Shown here: piece after piece, positions 52,193 to 61,112 of the stretch
How positions within the stretch are numbered: position 1 is the first letter of the stretch
Layout: every line of letters begins with the position of its first letter
Assembly: GCA_965656935.1 (NCBI GenBank)
Contig: CBFHMG010000005.1
Location: 62,001 to 126,000, forward strand
Source: M30B80 sp965656935
GTDB taxonomy: Bacteria; Pseudomonadota; Alphaproteobacteria; Rhodobacterales; Rhodobacteraceae
DNA: 64,000 nt
Direction: 5' to 3'
Made by a program: the position numbers and the translations under genes
The notes under the pieces: model-generated
What the model saw: only the letters and a program-made list of their open reading frames with translations
What the model was told of the DNA's origin: nothing
The model's database searches: none

Positions 52193-54331
52193 TTACTGCG
52201 CGGGGATCGCAAAGAACATTGTCTCGCCGGAATGGTCGTCAACGCCGTCATTATCCGTAGAGACCCACATGGTGCCATCTTCAGCAATCGCCAGACCTTC
52301 GACCTTGTCGAGGACATAGCCACCTGTCGATGTCAGATAGGGCAGCAGGTCGACGACCAATTCGGTCTCCAACACGGCAGGTGTTTCACCAATGGCAACC
52401 ATGCCAGCCATCTGATCCATCGACACGCGAGTGATCTGCTTGGTGACCGCGGCTTCACCATGCTGGTTGTCGCGCTCGATGAAATACATGTAATCCCCAT
52501 GGGCCACGATCTCAGACAGACCAACCCAGCCTGTCTCAGGCGCGGTCAGTGGGTAATGGGCAACGCTCCATTCCTCGGTCTCGAGGTTGTAGCCAAGAAC
52601 CTTGGCGTGGTTCTCGGGATCATCACGCCATTCACGCTGCACAGCGATATAGAGCATGTCGTCAACGCGGGTGATGCCTTCAAAGCCGAAGCGGCGCTCA
52701 ACCGCCAAAAGCTCCTCGGGAAGCGCGATGTAATCTTCAATCGCGCCATCCGCGCCCACATTGTAGATCGCATGTGGAACAAGACGGTCTGAGCGCCCTT
52801 CAGAGGCGATCCAGAAACCACCCTCACCATCCAGAGCAATGCCTTCCATATCCATCAATTGCGCTGGCTGCCCTTCACGGGTCACGCGGATTGCATCGAC
52901 TATTTGCGCAGGTGTCTGGCTGATATCGATGTGGAAGATGGTGGGCTGCATGCCATAGAAGCTGTCGGACACGGCGTAGATCGTGCCATCCTCGGCCATG
53001 ACCTGACCCGAGATCGCGCCCCAACCTGTCAGCTCGTCCATGCCGGCGCTGGTCAGATGTGGGTAGGTGGCAGGTGCGTTCTGATACTCAAATAGCATGA
53101 CATGGGCGCGCGGGCCTGCATCATCCACTTCATTGGCAGAGACCAGCAGGTTGCGCGATGGGATGGTGACATAGCCCTCAGGCCCGATACCCGATGGCAG
53201 AAGCTGCTCGAGCACAGGGTTTGCAGGATCGGTCACATTATACACACCAACAACCGAGGAGCGTTCCGCACCGATAAAGACATAAGGCGTGTCTTCGTAA
53301 ACGCCGAAGGTCGCGCTTTCAGGCTCAACACCTTTATTGCCCGAACGCTCTTCGGGGTAATGGCCGATTTCTACGATGGCGTATTCAAAGCTTGTTCCGC
53401 TTTCATAGATTTCCACACCGTCTTGGCTGAAAATGGTCCAGCCACGGCTGCCGCCATCCATATCGCCTTCATTGGCCATGGCGACATGCGTGTTGTCGAT
53501 CCAAGTGATCGCATCAGGCTCACGTGGGACAGTGATTGTGTCGCTGAAGATCAACGCGCCTTCTTCGTCTGTATCCACACCTTCCAAGGTGACTTCACCT
53601 GCGGAGAAATGGCTCAAGACCTCACCAGTCGAGGAGACAACAACGATGTGGTTGTTTTCCTGAAGGGTGACAACGATCTCGCCTTCTTCGTTGATTGCAA
53701 CGAATTCGGGCTCGGGATCTTCGGGGGCGACATCGGCCAAGCCTGTCAGGTCAACGCGGATTTGCGCGTCGCAATCCATGGAGCTGCCTTCAACGGGCTG
53801 GATCGCCAGATAGCCTGCAGGCATTTGGCCAACGCGGCCATCGCCCAAATCTTCGTCCCGCTCGTTCTCGATGGCGACCGCAACAAAGCTGCCATCGGTG
53901 GAGACGGCGACACTGTCAGGCTGACCACCCAGATCACAATCCATGATGGCTTCACGGCTTGCTACATCAAAAACCTGCAGGTGGCCCGAAGGGTCGGTAT
54001 AGCTCTCGGAGGTGTTGATCCCGACAAAGGCGGTTGTGCCATGGACGGCCACGGCGGTTGGCTCACCATCCAGTTCGATGGCACCGGCAGGCTGTGGGTT
54101 TGCTGCATCGCTGATATCGATGAAGCCCAAAGCGCCCGCAGGGCTGTCGGAATAGACCAGCGTCATACCATCGCCAGTTACAGAAATAATCTCGGCCGAG
54201 CTTTCTTCCGCCTCGGGCGTGTTCTGGTGCACGGGGAAAGACGCAATACGGTTGAAATTCATATCTTGGGCTAAAGCCGGCCCTGCGATCAGTGCGAGGC
54301 CAGTTGTGGCCAACAACACGCGCTTGTTCAT
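52193..54331 (-). CDS. Exported phytase/esterase-like beta-propeller protein
   Basis: A 712-residue periplasmic protein with a signal peptide (MNKRVLLATTGLALIAGPALA). Residues about 50-410 form a beta-propeller of the choice-of-anchor-I kind (repeats such as GEPTAVAVHGTTAFVGIN, QPDSVAVSTDGSFVAVAIENE and EPDAITWIDNTHVAMANEGD). Residues about 430-700 match the esterase-like-activity-of-phytase domain (DMEGIALDGEGGFWIASEGRSDRL, FGFEGITRVDDMLYIAVQ, LDKVEGLAIAEDGTMWVSTDND). Glu and Asp residues of such domains bind metal. Phosphate-ester hydrolysis is possible but unproven. It is acidic overall, as marine periplasmic proteins often are. Confidence 0.78.
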   Translation of the reverse strand: MNKRVLLATTGLALIAGPALAQDMNFNRIASFPVHQNTPEAEESSAEIISVTGDGMTLVYSDSPAGALGFIDISDAANPQPAGAIELDGEPTAVAVHGTTAFVGINTSESYTDPSGHLQVFDVASREAIMDCDLGGQPDSVAVSTDGSFVAVAIENERDEDLGDGRVGQMPAGYLAIQPVEGSSMDCDAQIRVDLTGLADVAPEDPEPEFVAINEEGEIVVTLQENNHIVVVSSTGEVLSHFSAGEVTLEGVDTDEEGALIFSDTITVPREPDAITWIDNTHVAMANEGDMDGGSRGWTIFSQDGVEIYESGTSFEYAIVEIGHYPEERSGNKGVEPESATFGVYEDTPYVFIGAERSSVVGVYNVTDPANPVLEQLLPSGIGPEGYVTIPSRNLLVSANEVDDAGPRAHVMLFEYQNAPATYPHLTSAGMDELTGWGAISGQVMAEDGTIYAVSDSFYGMQPTIFHIDISQTPAQIVDAIRVTREGQPAQLMDMEGIALDGEGGFWIASEGRSDRLVPHAIYNVGADGAIEDYIALPEELLAVERRFGFEGITRVDDMLYIAVQREWRDDPENHAKVLGYNLETEEWSVAHYPLTAPETGWVGLSEIVAHGDYMYFIERDNQHGEAAVTKQITRVSMDQMAGMVAIGETPAVLETELVVDLLPYLTSTGGYVLDKVEGLAIAEDGTMWVSTDNDGVDDHSGETMFFAIPAQ

Positions 54332-54469
54332 CGGAATATCCTCTCAATTGAACAGAAGAGGGTTTCCGACTGCCCGATCAAGGTGACAGGCACGCAACAC
54401 AATGATGACACTCAGATGAAGCATGCGGTCATCACCGCATAGAGATTGGCCAGTCGCGCGCGCCGTGGC

Positions 54470-54517
54470 CCCCATGCCAAGCCCCATACCAAGCCCCTTG
54501 CCTATCCCCACGCCAAG
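54470..54517 (+). repeat. Four tandem 12-bp repeats upstream of the EamA gene
   Basis: Units CCCCATGCCAAG, CCCCATACCAAG, CCCCTTGCCTAT and CCCCACGCCAAG follow one another without gaps. They end about 40 bp before the EamA start and are open in that gene's frame, coding a Pro-rich stretch if translated. Confidence 0.75.
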
Positions 54518-54557
54518 GCGCATCCTGAGGTCCATACGGCAACAATCCGAGCACATC

Positions 54558-55478
54558 ATGAACCCTCTGCGTGGCATTGCCTTCAAGATCGGCTCGGTCT
54601 GCGTTTTCGTTGCTATGGCGGCGCTGATCAAAGCCTCATCAGGCACCATCCCTCCTGGCCAAGCGGTGTTCTTTCGCTCGGCCTTTGCGATACCAGTGAT
54701 TGTGGCATGGCTGGTCTGGCGACATGAATTGGCCATCGGGTTGAAAACCGTAAACCCCATGGGACATTTCTGGCGCGGCTTGGTGGGCACCTCGGCCATG
54801 GGTCTTGGCTTTGCGGGGCTGGGGCTACTGCCGCTGCCCGAGGTCACGGCCATCGGCTATGCGGCACCCTTGTTGGTGGTGGTATTCGCCGCAATGTTCT
54901 TGGGCGAAGAGGTGCGTCTGTTCCGCTTGTCCATGGTGGCGTTGGGGATGGTGGGCGTCTTGATCGTGCTATCCCCGAGGTTGCAAATCAACGCCAGTGC
55001 AGTCAGCCATGCGGAAACCCTTGGGGCGATCATCGTGCTGATGGGGGCCACTTGCGCAGCGCTCGCTCAGGTTTTCGTGCGCAAACTGGTCCAGACCGAG
55101 CGGACCTCGGCCATCGTCTTCTGGTTCTCGATCACCGCATCCTGTCTGGCGCTCTTTACCTTGCCATGGGGTTGGGTCTGGCCTTCAACTACTGAGGCCG
55201 TTCTGCTGGTCAGCGCGGGCTTGTTCGGTGGTTTGGGGCAAATCCTGCTGACATCGAGCTACCGCGAGGCAGATGCCTCGCTGATTGCTCCCTTTGAATA
55301 CACATCCATGTTGCTCGCCCTGATCGTGGGCTATGCCATATTTGATGAAGTGCCGTCCCTGACGATGATGGCAGGCGCGGCCATCGTCATTCTAGCAGGC
55401 GTCCTGATCATTCTGCGCGAACGCCATCTTGGCCTTGAACGCGCACGCCAGAGAAAGGCGATGACCCCGCAGGGGTGA
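54558..55478 (+). CDS. EamA/DMT family transporter
   Basis: A 306-residue inner-membrane protein with ten predicted spans in two EamA repeats. The first has VFFRSAFAIPVIVAWLVW and the pair GFAGLGLLPLPEVTAIGYAAPLLVVVFAAMFLGE. The second has GGLGQILLTSSYREADASLIAPFEYTSMLLALIVGYAIFDE. Drug/metabolite transporters of this kind export amino acids or other small molecules; the substrate is not known. ATG 54558 is chosen because the first span starts there. The frame is open 135 bp further up, through the tandem repeat. Confidence 0.85.
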   Translation: MNPLRGIAFKIGSVCVFVAMAALIKASSGTIPPGQAVFFRSAFAIPVIVAWLVWRHELAIGLKTVNPMGHFWRGLVGTSAMGLGFAGLGLLPLPEVTAIGYAAPLLVVVFAAMFLGEEVRLFRLSMVALGMVGVLIVLSPRLQINASAVSHAETLGAIIVLMGATCAALAQVFVRKLVQTERTSAIVFWFSITASCLALFTLPWGWVWPSTTEAVLLVSAGLFGGLGQILLTSSYREADASLIAPFEYTSMLLALIVGYAIFDEVPSLTMMAGAAIVILAGVLIILRERHLGLERARQRKAMTPQG

Positions 55479-55491
55479 TACATCACTCGCC

Positions 55492-55956
55492 TTATTGGTT
55501 GCGGTAATCGGCCTCGATCTCATTGCCGCGCCGCACCAAGCTGCCTGTCATTTTCTGCAACACCCGACCGCGGGCCAGTTTCAGGGTCTGGATGATCAGT
55601 CGTGCACTCAATGTATTGGGCTTAAGCTCAAGCACTGTGGCAATGCGGGTGATTGTCGGAGACATCTCATAAAAGGTCATCTCGTACGAGCAATCCATGC
55701 CGCCCACCTTGCTCTCGACCAAGATGGTGTCGTTCTCGGCCATATGGCCAATCACGGCATCAATCCTGCGTGGTTTGCCGCGTACTGTGACACTGCCTTT
55801 CCACGCGCGCTCCTCAGCGGCTTGCGTCCAGTTGCCTTCACGCCTCAGCTCGGCACCGCGCCCTCGGATTTCATCTTCGAGGCGGGAAAAATCTGCCATC
55901 CGAGAATAGACAAAATCCAGCGGCGCATCGACATCTTCGGCCACTTTGAATTTCAT
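55492..55956 (-). CDS. SRPBCC family protein
   Basis: A 154-residue soluble protein with the START/SRPBCC helix-grip pattern, beginning MKFKVAEDVDAPLDFVYSRM with ADFSRLEDEIRGRGAELRRE. It has a C-terminal long helix (SARLIIQTLKLARGRVLQKM). Such proteins bind lipids or other hydrophobic ligands. The ligand is unknown. It lies 62 bp after nudC on the same strand and is convergent with the EamA gene. Confidence 0.8.
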   Translation of the reverse strand: MKFKVAEDVDAPLDFVYSRMADFSRLEDEIRGRGAELRREGNWTQAAEERAWKGSVTVRGKPRRIDAVIGHMAENDTILVESKVGGMDCSYEMTFYEMSPTITRIATVLELKPNTLSARLIIQTLKLARGRVLQKMTGSLVRRGNEIEADYRNQ

Positions 55957-56018
55957 AATCGGTCTTCCTTCTTATTCATCAGTTCAAATGCGGCTGGCCC
56001 CAGCGCGAATGCTTTGGA

Positions 56019-56993
56019 TTAATCCAATCGGTCCGCAAGCCAGTTTTCCAGCAAAAACCCTGCAATTGCGCCATTTCTAGGGCGAGAAATTGAGGAATGT
56101 CGCCCAGCGAACACATCAAGCATATCTTCACGGCTGATCCAGATCGCATCTTCCAACTCTTCTGGGTCCACCGTGATCTCGCGGCTGGTTGCATCGCCTT
56201 TGCACCCAAACATCAGCGAGGCGGGATAGGGCCAAGGCTGGCTTGCGAGGTAATCCACCTGCCCCACACGAATACCCGATTCTTCAAATACCTCTCGGCG
56301 CACAGCCGCCTCGATGGTTTCACCGGGTTCAATGAAACCCGCCAAAAGCGAATACATTCCCTCGGGCCAATGCGGAGAGCGGCCAAGCAAGACATCATTG
56401 CCATGGGTGATCAGCATGATCACAACCGGATCGGTGCGCGGAAAATGATGCCCGCCACAAGAGGCACATTTGCGCACCCAACCACCATCGGCCATATCGC
56501 TTTGTTTGCCACAGCGCGAACAAAACAGATGCGTCTTGTGCCAGTTCCAGACCGCCCGCGCAGTGGCCGCCAATTCCGCGTCGCGCGCTGTCAGCAGGGT
56601 CATCACATTGCGCAATTCCAGAAACCTTGCGCCATCAGGCGCGGATGGATGAACCTGCTCGGAGCGGTCGAGGAAGGAGTCGATCTGCATCTCGTCCACT
56701 TCAAGCGGTTCCCAATCGGAAATATCGACTGCGAAACGCGGGGTTCCCTCGTCGAGACCCAAAAATATTCTCTCAGAGTTCGCTTTCGCCAAAACGGGGC
56801 TGTCATTACCCAGAAAGACCAAACTTTCCGCCCCATCCGCATCGTTTCTGCATAACAACTTGCCCCGCCACAGCGGAACCACGCAATCTGTCCCGTCAAC
56901 GAGCATCTTGTCTAAAGCATTGGTATCTTTACGGATATGGGCCGCTCGATCCAAACCTGACCCTCCGAAGGTCACCTCTTCGGCTCGTTTCAT
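56019..56993 (-). CDS. nudC: NAD(+) diphosphatase NudC
   Basis: A 324-residue Nudix hydrolase that splits NAD(H) to NMN(H) and AMP and can remove NAD caps from RNA. The zinc ribbon is CSRCG and CASCG (about residues 155-180). The Nudix box is GFIEPGETIEAAVRREVFEESGI. The NudC-specific QPWPYPASLMFG follows it. The N-terminal NUDIX-like domain (about 1-130) is present. It is divergent from the CpdB-like gene. Confidence 0.94.
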   Translation of the reverse strand: MKRAEEVTFGGSGLDRAAHIRKDTNALDKMLVDGTDCVVPLWRGKLLCRNDADGAESLVFLGNDSPVLAKANSERIFLGLDEGTPRFAVDISDWEPLEVDEMQIDSFLDRSEQVHPSAPDGARFLELRNVMTLLTARDAELAATARAVWNWHKTHLFCSRCGKQSDMADGGWVRKCASCGGHHFPRTDPVVIMLITHGNDVLLGRSPHWPEGMYSLLAGFIEPGETIEAAVRREVFEESGIRVGQVDYLASQPWPYPASLMFGCKGDATSREITVDPEELEDAIWISREDMLDVFAGRHSSISRPRNGAIAGFLLENWLADRLD

Positions 56994-57134
56994 ACCTGCT
57001 CCTGCATGCGCGTCTCGATTTATGCGGTTCTTTGATAAGGAGTTTGGCAGATTGCCCCAAGCGGCGCAATCAACTGGGCGGCGTTAACCATTGCAGACTG
57101 GAAATTTTTCAAAGCCGCTGATCTAGTGTAAGAA

Positions 57135-59075
57135 ATGGAGACCATACTGGCTCAAGACAGGGGTGAGAGCATAGCTCTCGAAGGGCTTTCACAGGCAAAC
57201 CCAAAGGCGCGACTGCGCCTTTGCATCATGGCCACGACCGATCTGCATGCCCATCTTCATCCCTATGATTATTACACCGACCAGCCGCAAAATGATGTCG
57301 GGCTTGCCCGCGTTGCATCCATGATCACTGCGCTGCGAAATCAGGAAAGCAACACCTTGCTGCTGGATAATGGCGACACGTTCCAAGGCACACCGCTTGG
57401 GGATTTCGGGGTCGCGGAGCGGGTCGAAAAAGGCCAAGCCCATCCTATGATGACCGCGATGAACAGCCTCGGTTATGACGCGATGACCTTGGGCAATCAT
57501 GATTTCAATTTCGGCCTGCCCAATCTGGAGCGCATTCTGGAGGACGCCGAATTCCCCGTCATTCTTGGCAATGTCTCGCGGGCGGATGGAGCACCGCTGC
57601 TGCCCGCCCATGTGCTGCTGCACAAAGAGGTCATGGATGGGGCGGGGCATACCCACATCCTCAAGATCGGGATTCTGGGCGCCACCCCGCCCCAGATCAT
57701 GAAATGGGATAGAACCTTGCTTGAAGGGCAGCTTCAAACCACCGAGATCGTGCCAAGCGTCAAACGCAGCGTGGCTGCCCTGAAGGATGAAGGCGCCGAT
57801 CTGATCATCGCGCTTTGCCATAGCGGGATGGGAAGCCCCGAGGCCCTTCCCGATCAGGAAAATGCCGCCAGCGCGGTTGCGCGGATTGAGGGGGTTGATG
57901 CGCTTGTTGCGGGCCATACGCATGAGGTTTTCCCCAATCCCTTGCGGCCAAATCCGACCTGCCCCGACCCCGAAGCAGACCACTCAGCAGGCACCCTATC
58001 GGGCAAGCCCATGGTTCAGCCCGGATATTGGGGTGGCCATCTTGGGCGGATAAGCCTGCATCTTGAGGCAGATGATCAAGGCAAATGGGTTGTGGTCAGC
58101 GGTCGGGGGGAGGTCTTGCCGATTTCTGCTAATGATACACAGGCCGCGCCCATTGAGGCGCTTGTGCCAAGCGACCCGCATATCATTGCAAACTCGACCG
58201 AGGATCATCTCGCGACATTGGAATTCATGCGCCGCAAAATCGGTGCATCCACTGATCCTTTGGAAAGCTATTTTTCCCTCATCTCCAATTCCAGCATTGT
58301 GAAGCTGGTGGCAGATGTGCAGCGCGAAACCGCATTTACGCTTCTGCAAGGCCACCCGCTGTCGCATCTGCCGCTCTTGTCAGCGGCGGCACCGTTCAAG
58401 GTCGGCGGGCGCGGTGGCCCGAGGTTTTTCACCGATATCCCGCGCGGCCCTTTGGCAATCAAGAATGCCGCTGATCTCTATGTTTTTCCCAATATGCTTC
58501 AAATCCTCAAAGTCACGGGTGAGGGGGTGAAAGATTGGCTCGAACGCGCGGCGAGCGTCTTTTTCCAGATCGATCAAAACGGCGGTGGACAGAGGCTGAT
58601 TGATCCCGTTTTTGCGGGATATAATTTCGATGTGATCGATGGTTTGACCTATGAAATCGACGTCACGCAACCAAGGCTCTATTCCGCAAATGGAGAAACC
58701 CGTTTCGATGGGGAAGGCCGCGTTTTCAATATATGTTATCAAGGCCAACCTATTCGCGCTGATCAGGAATTTCTGGTCGTGACCAACACCTATCGCGGCT
58801 CTGGTGGCGGCCATTTTGCAGCTGCGGCCCAAGCCGACCCTGTGCTGACCGACCCGCGATATCTGCGCGACATCCTGATCGCCCATATCGCCAAGGAGGG
58901 CGTGATTGCGCCTCAACCAACAACGGCTTGGCATTTCACCCCATTGGGCGGGTTTTCCGTCATTTTCGAAACGGGCCCTGCAGCCCTGAACCACCCCGAA
59001 CGCATCGAGGCACTTGGCCTTGAACATCTGGGGCAATCCCCCTCGGGATTTGCCCAATTTCGCCTGACCCTCTAA
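57135..59075 (+). CDS. cpdB: CpdB-like 2',3'-cyclic-nucleotide phosphodiesterase/3'-nucleotidase without signal peptide
   Basis: A 646-residue metallophosphoesterase with C-terminal 5'-nucleotidase domain. Metal motifs are TTDLHAHLHPYDYY, DNGDTFQGTPLGDF, LGNHDFNFG, ALCHSG and GHTHEVFP. The C-terminal substrate domain has GGRGGPRFFTDIPRGPLAIKNAADLYVFPN and TYRGSGGGHFAAA. E. coli CpdB is periplasmic, but here the N-terminus (METILAQDRGESIALEGLSQ) is polar with no signal peptide and no better start upstream. The protein may therefore be cytoplasmic. Its upstream neighbour is nudC, another nucleotide hydrolase. Confidence 0.88.
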   Translation: METILAQDRGESIALEGLSQANPKARLRLCIMATTDLHAHLHPYDYYTDQPQNDVGLARVASMITALRNQESNTLLLDNGDTFQGTPLGDFGVAERVEKGQAHPMMTAMNSLGYDAMTLGNHDFNFGLPNLERILEDAEFPVILGNVSRADGAPLLPAHVLLHKEVMDGAGHTHILKIGILGATPPQIMKWDRTLLEGQLQTTEIVPSVKRSVAALKDEGADLIIALCHSGMGSPEALPDQENAASAVARIEGVDALVAGHTHEVFPNPLRPNPTCPDPEADHSAGTLSGKPMVQPGYWGGHLGRISLHLEADDQGKWVVVSGRGEVLPISANDTQAAPIEALVPSDPHIIANSTEDHLATLEFMRRKIGASTDPLESYFSLISNSSIVKLVADVQRETAFTLLQGHPLSHLPLLSAAAPFKVGGRGGPRFFTDIPRGPLAIKNAADLYVFPNMLQILKVTGEGVKDWLERAASVFFQIDQNGGGQRLIDPVFAGYNFDVIDGLTYEIDVTQPRLYSANGETRFDGEGRVFNICYQGQPIRADQEFLVVTNTYRGSGGGHFAAAAQADPVLTDPRYLRDILIAHIAKEGVIAPQPTTAWHFTPLGGFSVIFETGPAALNHPERIEALGLEHLGQSPSGFAQFRLTL

Positions 59076-59238
59076 CGATAGCAACGCATCTGCACATTTT
59101 GCTATCATAGTGATTAATTTTTGTGCATGCTCCCCGATACAAACACGATCAAGGCAGCCGCGAATTGACGGTGGAGCGCGCAGCAAATCACGGTAACTGG
59201 CCGATATAGATCAACCTTCAACAGTTGGAGTTTACACC

Positions 59239-60252
59239 TTGTTCAACAAAGCCATCCCGACCCTTGCAGCAACGCTGCTTTTGGCCAGCCCGCTCGCGGC
59301 CCAAGACACGGAAATTGCCTTCGCGCTTGATTGGCGTTTCGAAGGCCCCTCCGCCCCCTATTTCCTTGCACTCGATAACGGCCATTTCGCGGCCGCTGGT
59401 CTGGATGTGGAAATCACTGCAGGCGAAGGCTCACTGGATGCGATCCCGAAAGTGGCCTCTGGCTCTTTCCCGATCGGGTTTGCCGATATCAATTCGCTCG
59501 TGCGCTTCCTTGACCAAAACCCTGGCGCGCCCGTCATCGGCGCTATGATGGTCTATGACAGCCCCCCCTTCTCGATCGTGGGCCGCGTAAGCCAAGGCAT
59601 TTCGGGGATTGAAGACCTTGAAGGCTCGGTGCTTGGTGCGCCTCCACCCGATGGTGCATGGGCGCAATTCCCAATTCTGGCTGCGGTCAATGATATCGAT
59701 GTCAGCACCATCACCGTGGAGCCCGTTGGCTTCCCCACCCGTGAGCCGATGCTGGCCGAGGGCAATGTGGATTCCGTGACAGGTTTCAACTTCTCCTCCT
59801 ATCTCAGCCTCGCGCGTCTCGGCATCCCTGAGGATGACATCACCACGATCCTTTTCGCCGATTACGGTGTTGAGCTTTATGGCAACGCGATCATCGTCAA
59901 CACCGATTTCGCAGCCGCAAACCCAGAAGTTGTAACGGGTTTCCTCGCGGCTGTTGCGGCTGGTGTGAATGATGCGATTGCCGATCCTGCCGCAGGTGCC
60001 GCAGCGGTCATCGAGCGCAACCCCGCAGGCGATGCAGCACTGGAGCAGCGCCGTCTGGAGCTGGCACTCGAAGCCAATATCGTCACTGATTATGTGCTGG
60101 AAAATGGCATGGGCGGTGTCGATGCCGACCGTATGGATCGCGCCATTGAACAGATGCGCATCACCTATGAGTTCCAGAACGAACCCGATGCAGCGCTCTA
60201 TTTCACCGATGCCTATCTGCCCCCCGCAGAGGCACGGATGCTGAGCGAGTAA
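59239..60252 (+). CDS. NMT1/THI5-type ABC transporter substrate-binding protein
   Basis: A 337-residue periplasmic binding protein with a signal peptide (MFNKAIPTLAATLLLASPLAA). It begins with a TTG codon preceded by GTTGGAG. The NMT1-like fold is shown by ALDWRFEGPSAPYFLALDNGHFAAAGLDVEI, EGSLDAIPKVASGSFPIGFADINSLV and the hinge ALEANIVTDYVLENGMGG. This group carries pyrimidine/thiamine precursors, taurine, nitrate or riboflavin; the ligand is not clear here. No thiamine riboswitch is visible upstream. It heads a three-gene importer with the ATPase and permease following. Confidence 0.85.
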   Translation: MFNKAIPTLAATLLLASPLAAQDTEIAFALDWRFEGPSAPYFLALDNGHFAAAGLDVEITAGEGSLDAIPKVASGSFPIGFADINSLVRFLDQNPGAPVIGAMMVYDSPPFSIVGRVSQGISGIEDLEGSVLGAPPPDGAWAQFPILAAVNDIDVSTITVEPVGFPTREPMLAEGNVDSVTGFNFSSYLSLARLGIPEDDITTILFADYGVELYGNAIIVNTDFAAANPEVVTGFLAAVAAGVNDAIADPAAGAAAVIERNPAGDAALEQRRLELALEANIVTDYVLENGMGGVDADRMDRAIEQMRITYEFQNEPDAALYFTDAYLPPAEARMLSE

Positions 60253-60260
60253 ACACCTCC

Positions 60261-60296
60261 ATCGGGCCGGCTGAAACAGCGCCGGCCCGATTTTCC
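60261..60296 (+). terminator. Intercistronic hairpin between binding-protein and ATPase genes
   Basis: ATCGGGCCGGC and GCCGGCCCGAT form an 11-bp perfect stem with a 9-nt loop, followed by TTTT. In ABC operons such an element reduces expression of the downstream genes relative to the binding protein. Confidence 0.7.
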
Positions 60297-60314
60297 CAAG
60301 AAAAGTAAAACCTC

Positions 60315-61112
60315 ATGACAACTCAGATCGAACTGAAGGATGTGACCCATGCCTATTCAACGGCATCTGGTCCTCTTCCCGTTCTCGACCATCTTTCTCT
60401 GTCCATCCCCAAAGACAATTTCTGCGCTGTGGTCGGCCCATCGGGCTGTGGCAAATCCACATTGACGCGATTGGTCTCAGGGTTGATGCGCCCCGATCAA
60501 GGCGAGGTTTGGTTGGCTGGCCAAAAAGTCACCAGCCCGCGCCCCACTGTCGGCATGGCCTTCCAGAATCCTGTTCTGCTGGAATGGCGCAGCATTTTGC
60601 AAAACGTGCTGCTGCCCCTCGAGATTGTGAAGTCTGGCATGAGCAAGGCCCAAGGGCTAGAACGCGCGCATTACCTGCTGGAACTGGTCGGCCTGAAAGG
60701 CTTTGAGGATAAGCGCCCATCCGAGTTGTCAGGCGGCATGCGCCAGCGCGCCTCGCTTTGCCGCTCGATCATTCATAAGCCTGATGTGCTGATCCTTGAT
60801 GAACCCTTTGGCGCGCTTGATGCCTTCACCCGCGAAGACCTGTGGTGCACCATGCATGATCTGCGGGCGCAAGAACCCTTTACCTGCCTTTTGATCACCC
60901 ATGATCTGCGCGAAAGCGTCTTTCTGGCCGATCAGGTGATCGTGCTCTCGGGCCGCCCTGCCAGCGCGCAATTCGTGCTGGAGGTCGATATTGAAGGCAA
61001 GCGCACCCTTGATGATCTTTATACGCCCAAAGCCGTGGAAATGCTGGCCACGCTGCGTCACCAAATTCAGGTTGCCCAAGGCCGCGCCTCGGATGAGGAG
61101 GTAAGCGCATGA
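60315..61112 (+). CDS. ABC transporter ATPase (nitrate/taurine/NMT1 type)
   Basis: A 265-residue ATPase with Walker A GPSGCGKSTLTRLVSG, Q-loop FQNPVLLEWRSILQNVLLPLE, signature ELSGGMRQRASLCRSI and Walker B VLILDEPFGALDAFTRED, with switch His in LLITHDLRE. The form is that of SsuB/TauB/ThiZ-like ATPases, which pair with NMT1-type binding proteins. The permease gene overlaps its stop by 4 bp. Confidence 0.92.
   Translation: MTTQIELKDVTHAYSTASGPLPVLDHLSLSIPKDNFCAVVGPSGCGKSTLTRLVSGLMRPDQGEVWLAGQKVTSPRPTVGMAFQNPVLLEWRSILQNVLLPLEIVKSGMSKAQGLERAHYLLELVGLKGFEDKRPSELSGGMRQRASLCRSIIHKPDVLILDEPFGALDAFTREDLWCTMHDLRAQEPFTCLLITHDLRESVFLADQVIVLSGRPASAQFVLEVDIEGKRTLDDLYTPKAVEMLATLRHQIQVAQGRASDEEVSA

Noticed and set aside
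52007..52792. 261-codon plus-strand frame beginning in the intergenic region near 52010
   Set aside because: It runs through a strong terminator hairpin (its KKPPANSFAGGFFF stretch is the translated stem) and then antisense to the phytase-like gene.
53102..54274. 390-codon plus-strand frame opposite the phytase-like gene
   Set aside because: The minus-strand protein has a signal peptide and two recognisable domains; the plus-strand frame is only its complement.
54470..54517. 12-bp repeats considered as a CRISPR array
   Set aside because: Units are contiguous with no spacers and too short; no cas genes are nearby.
59076..59238. Thiamine riboswitch upstream of the NMT1-type ABC operon
   Set aside because: No CTGAGA-type core or paired stems of a THI box were found in this 163-bp gap.
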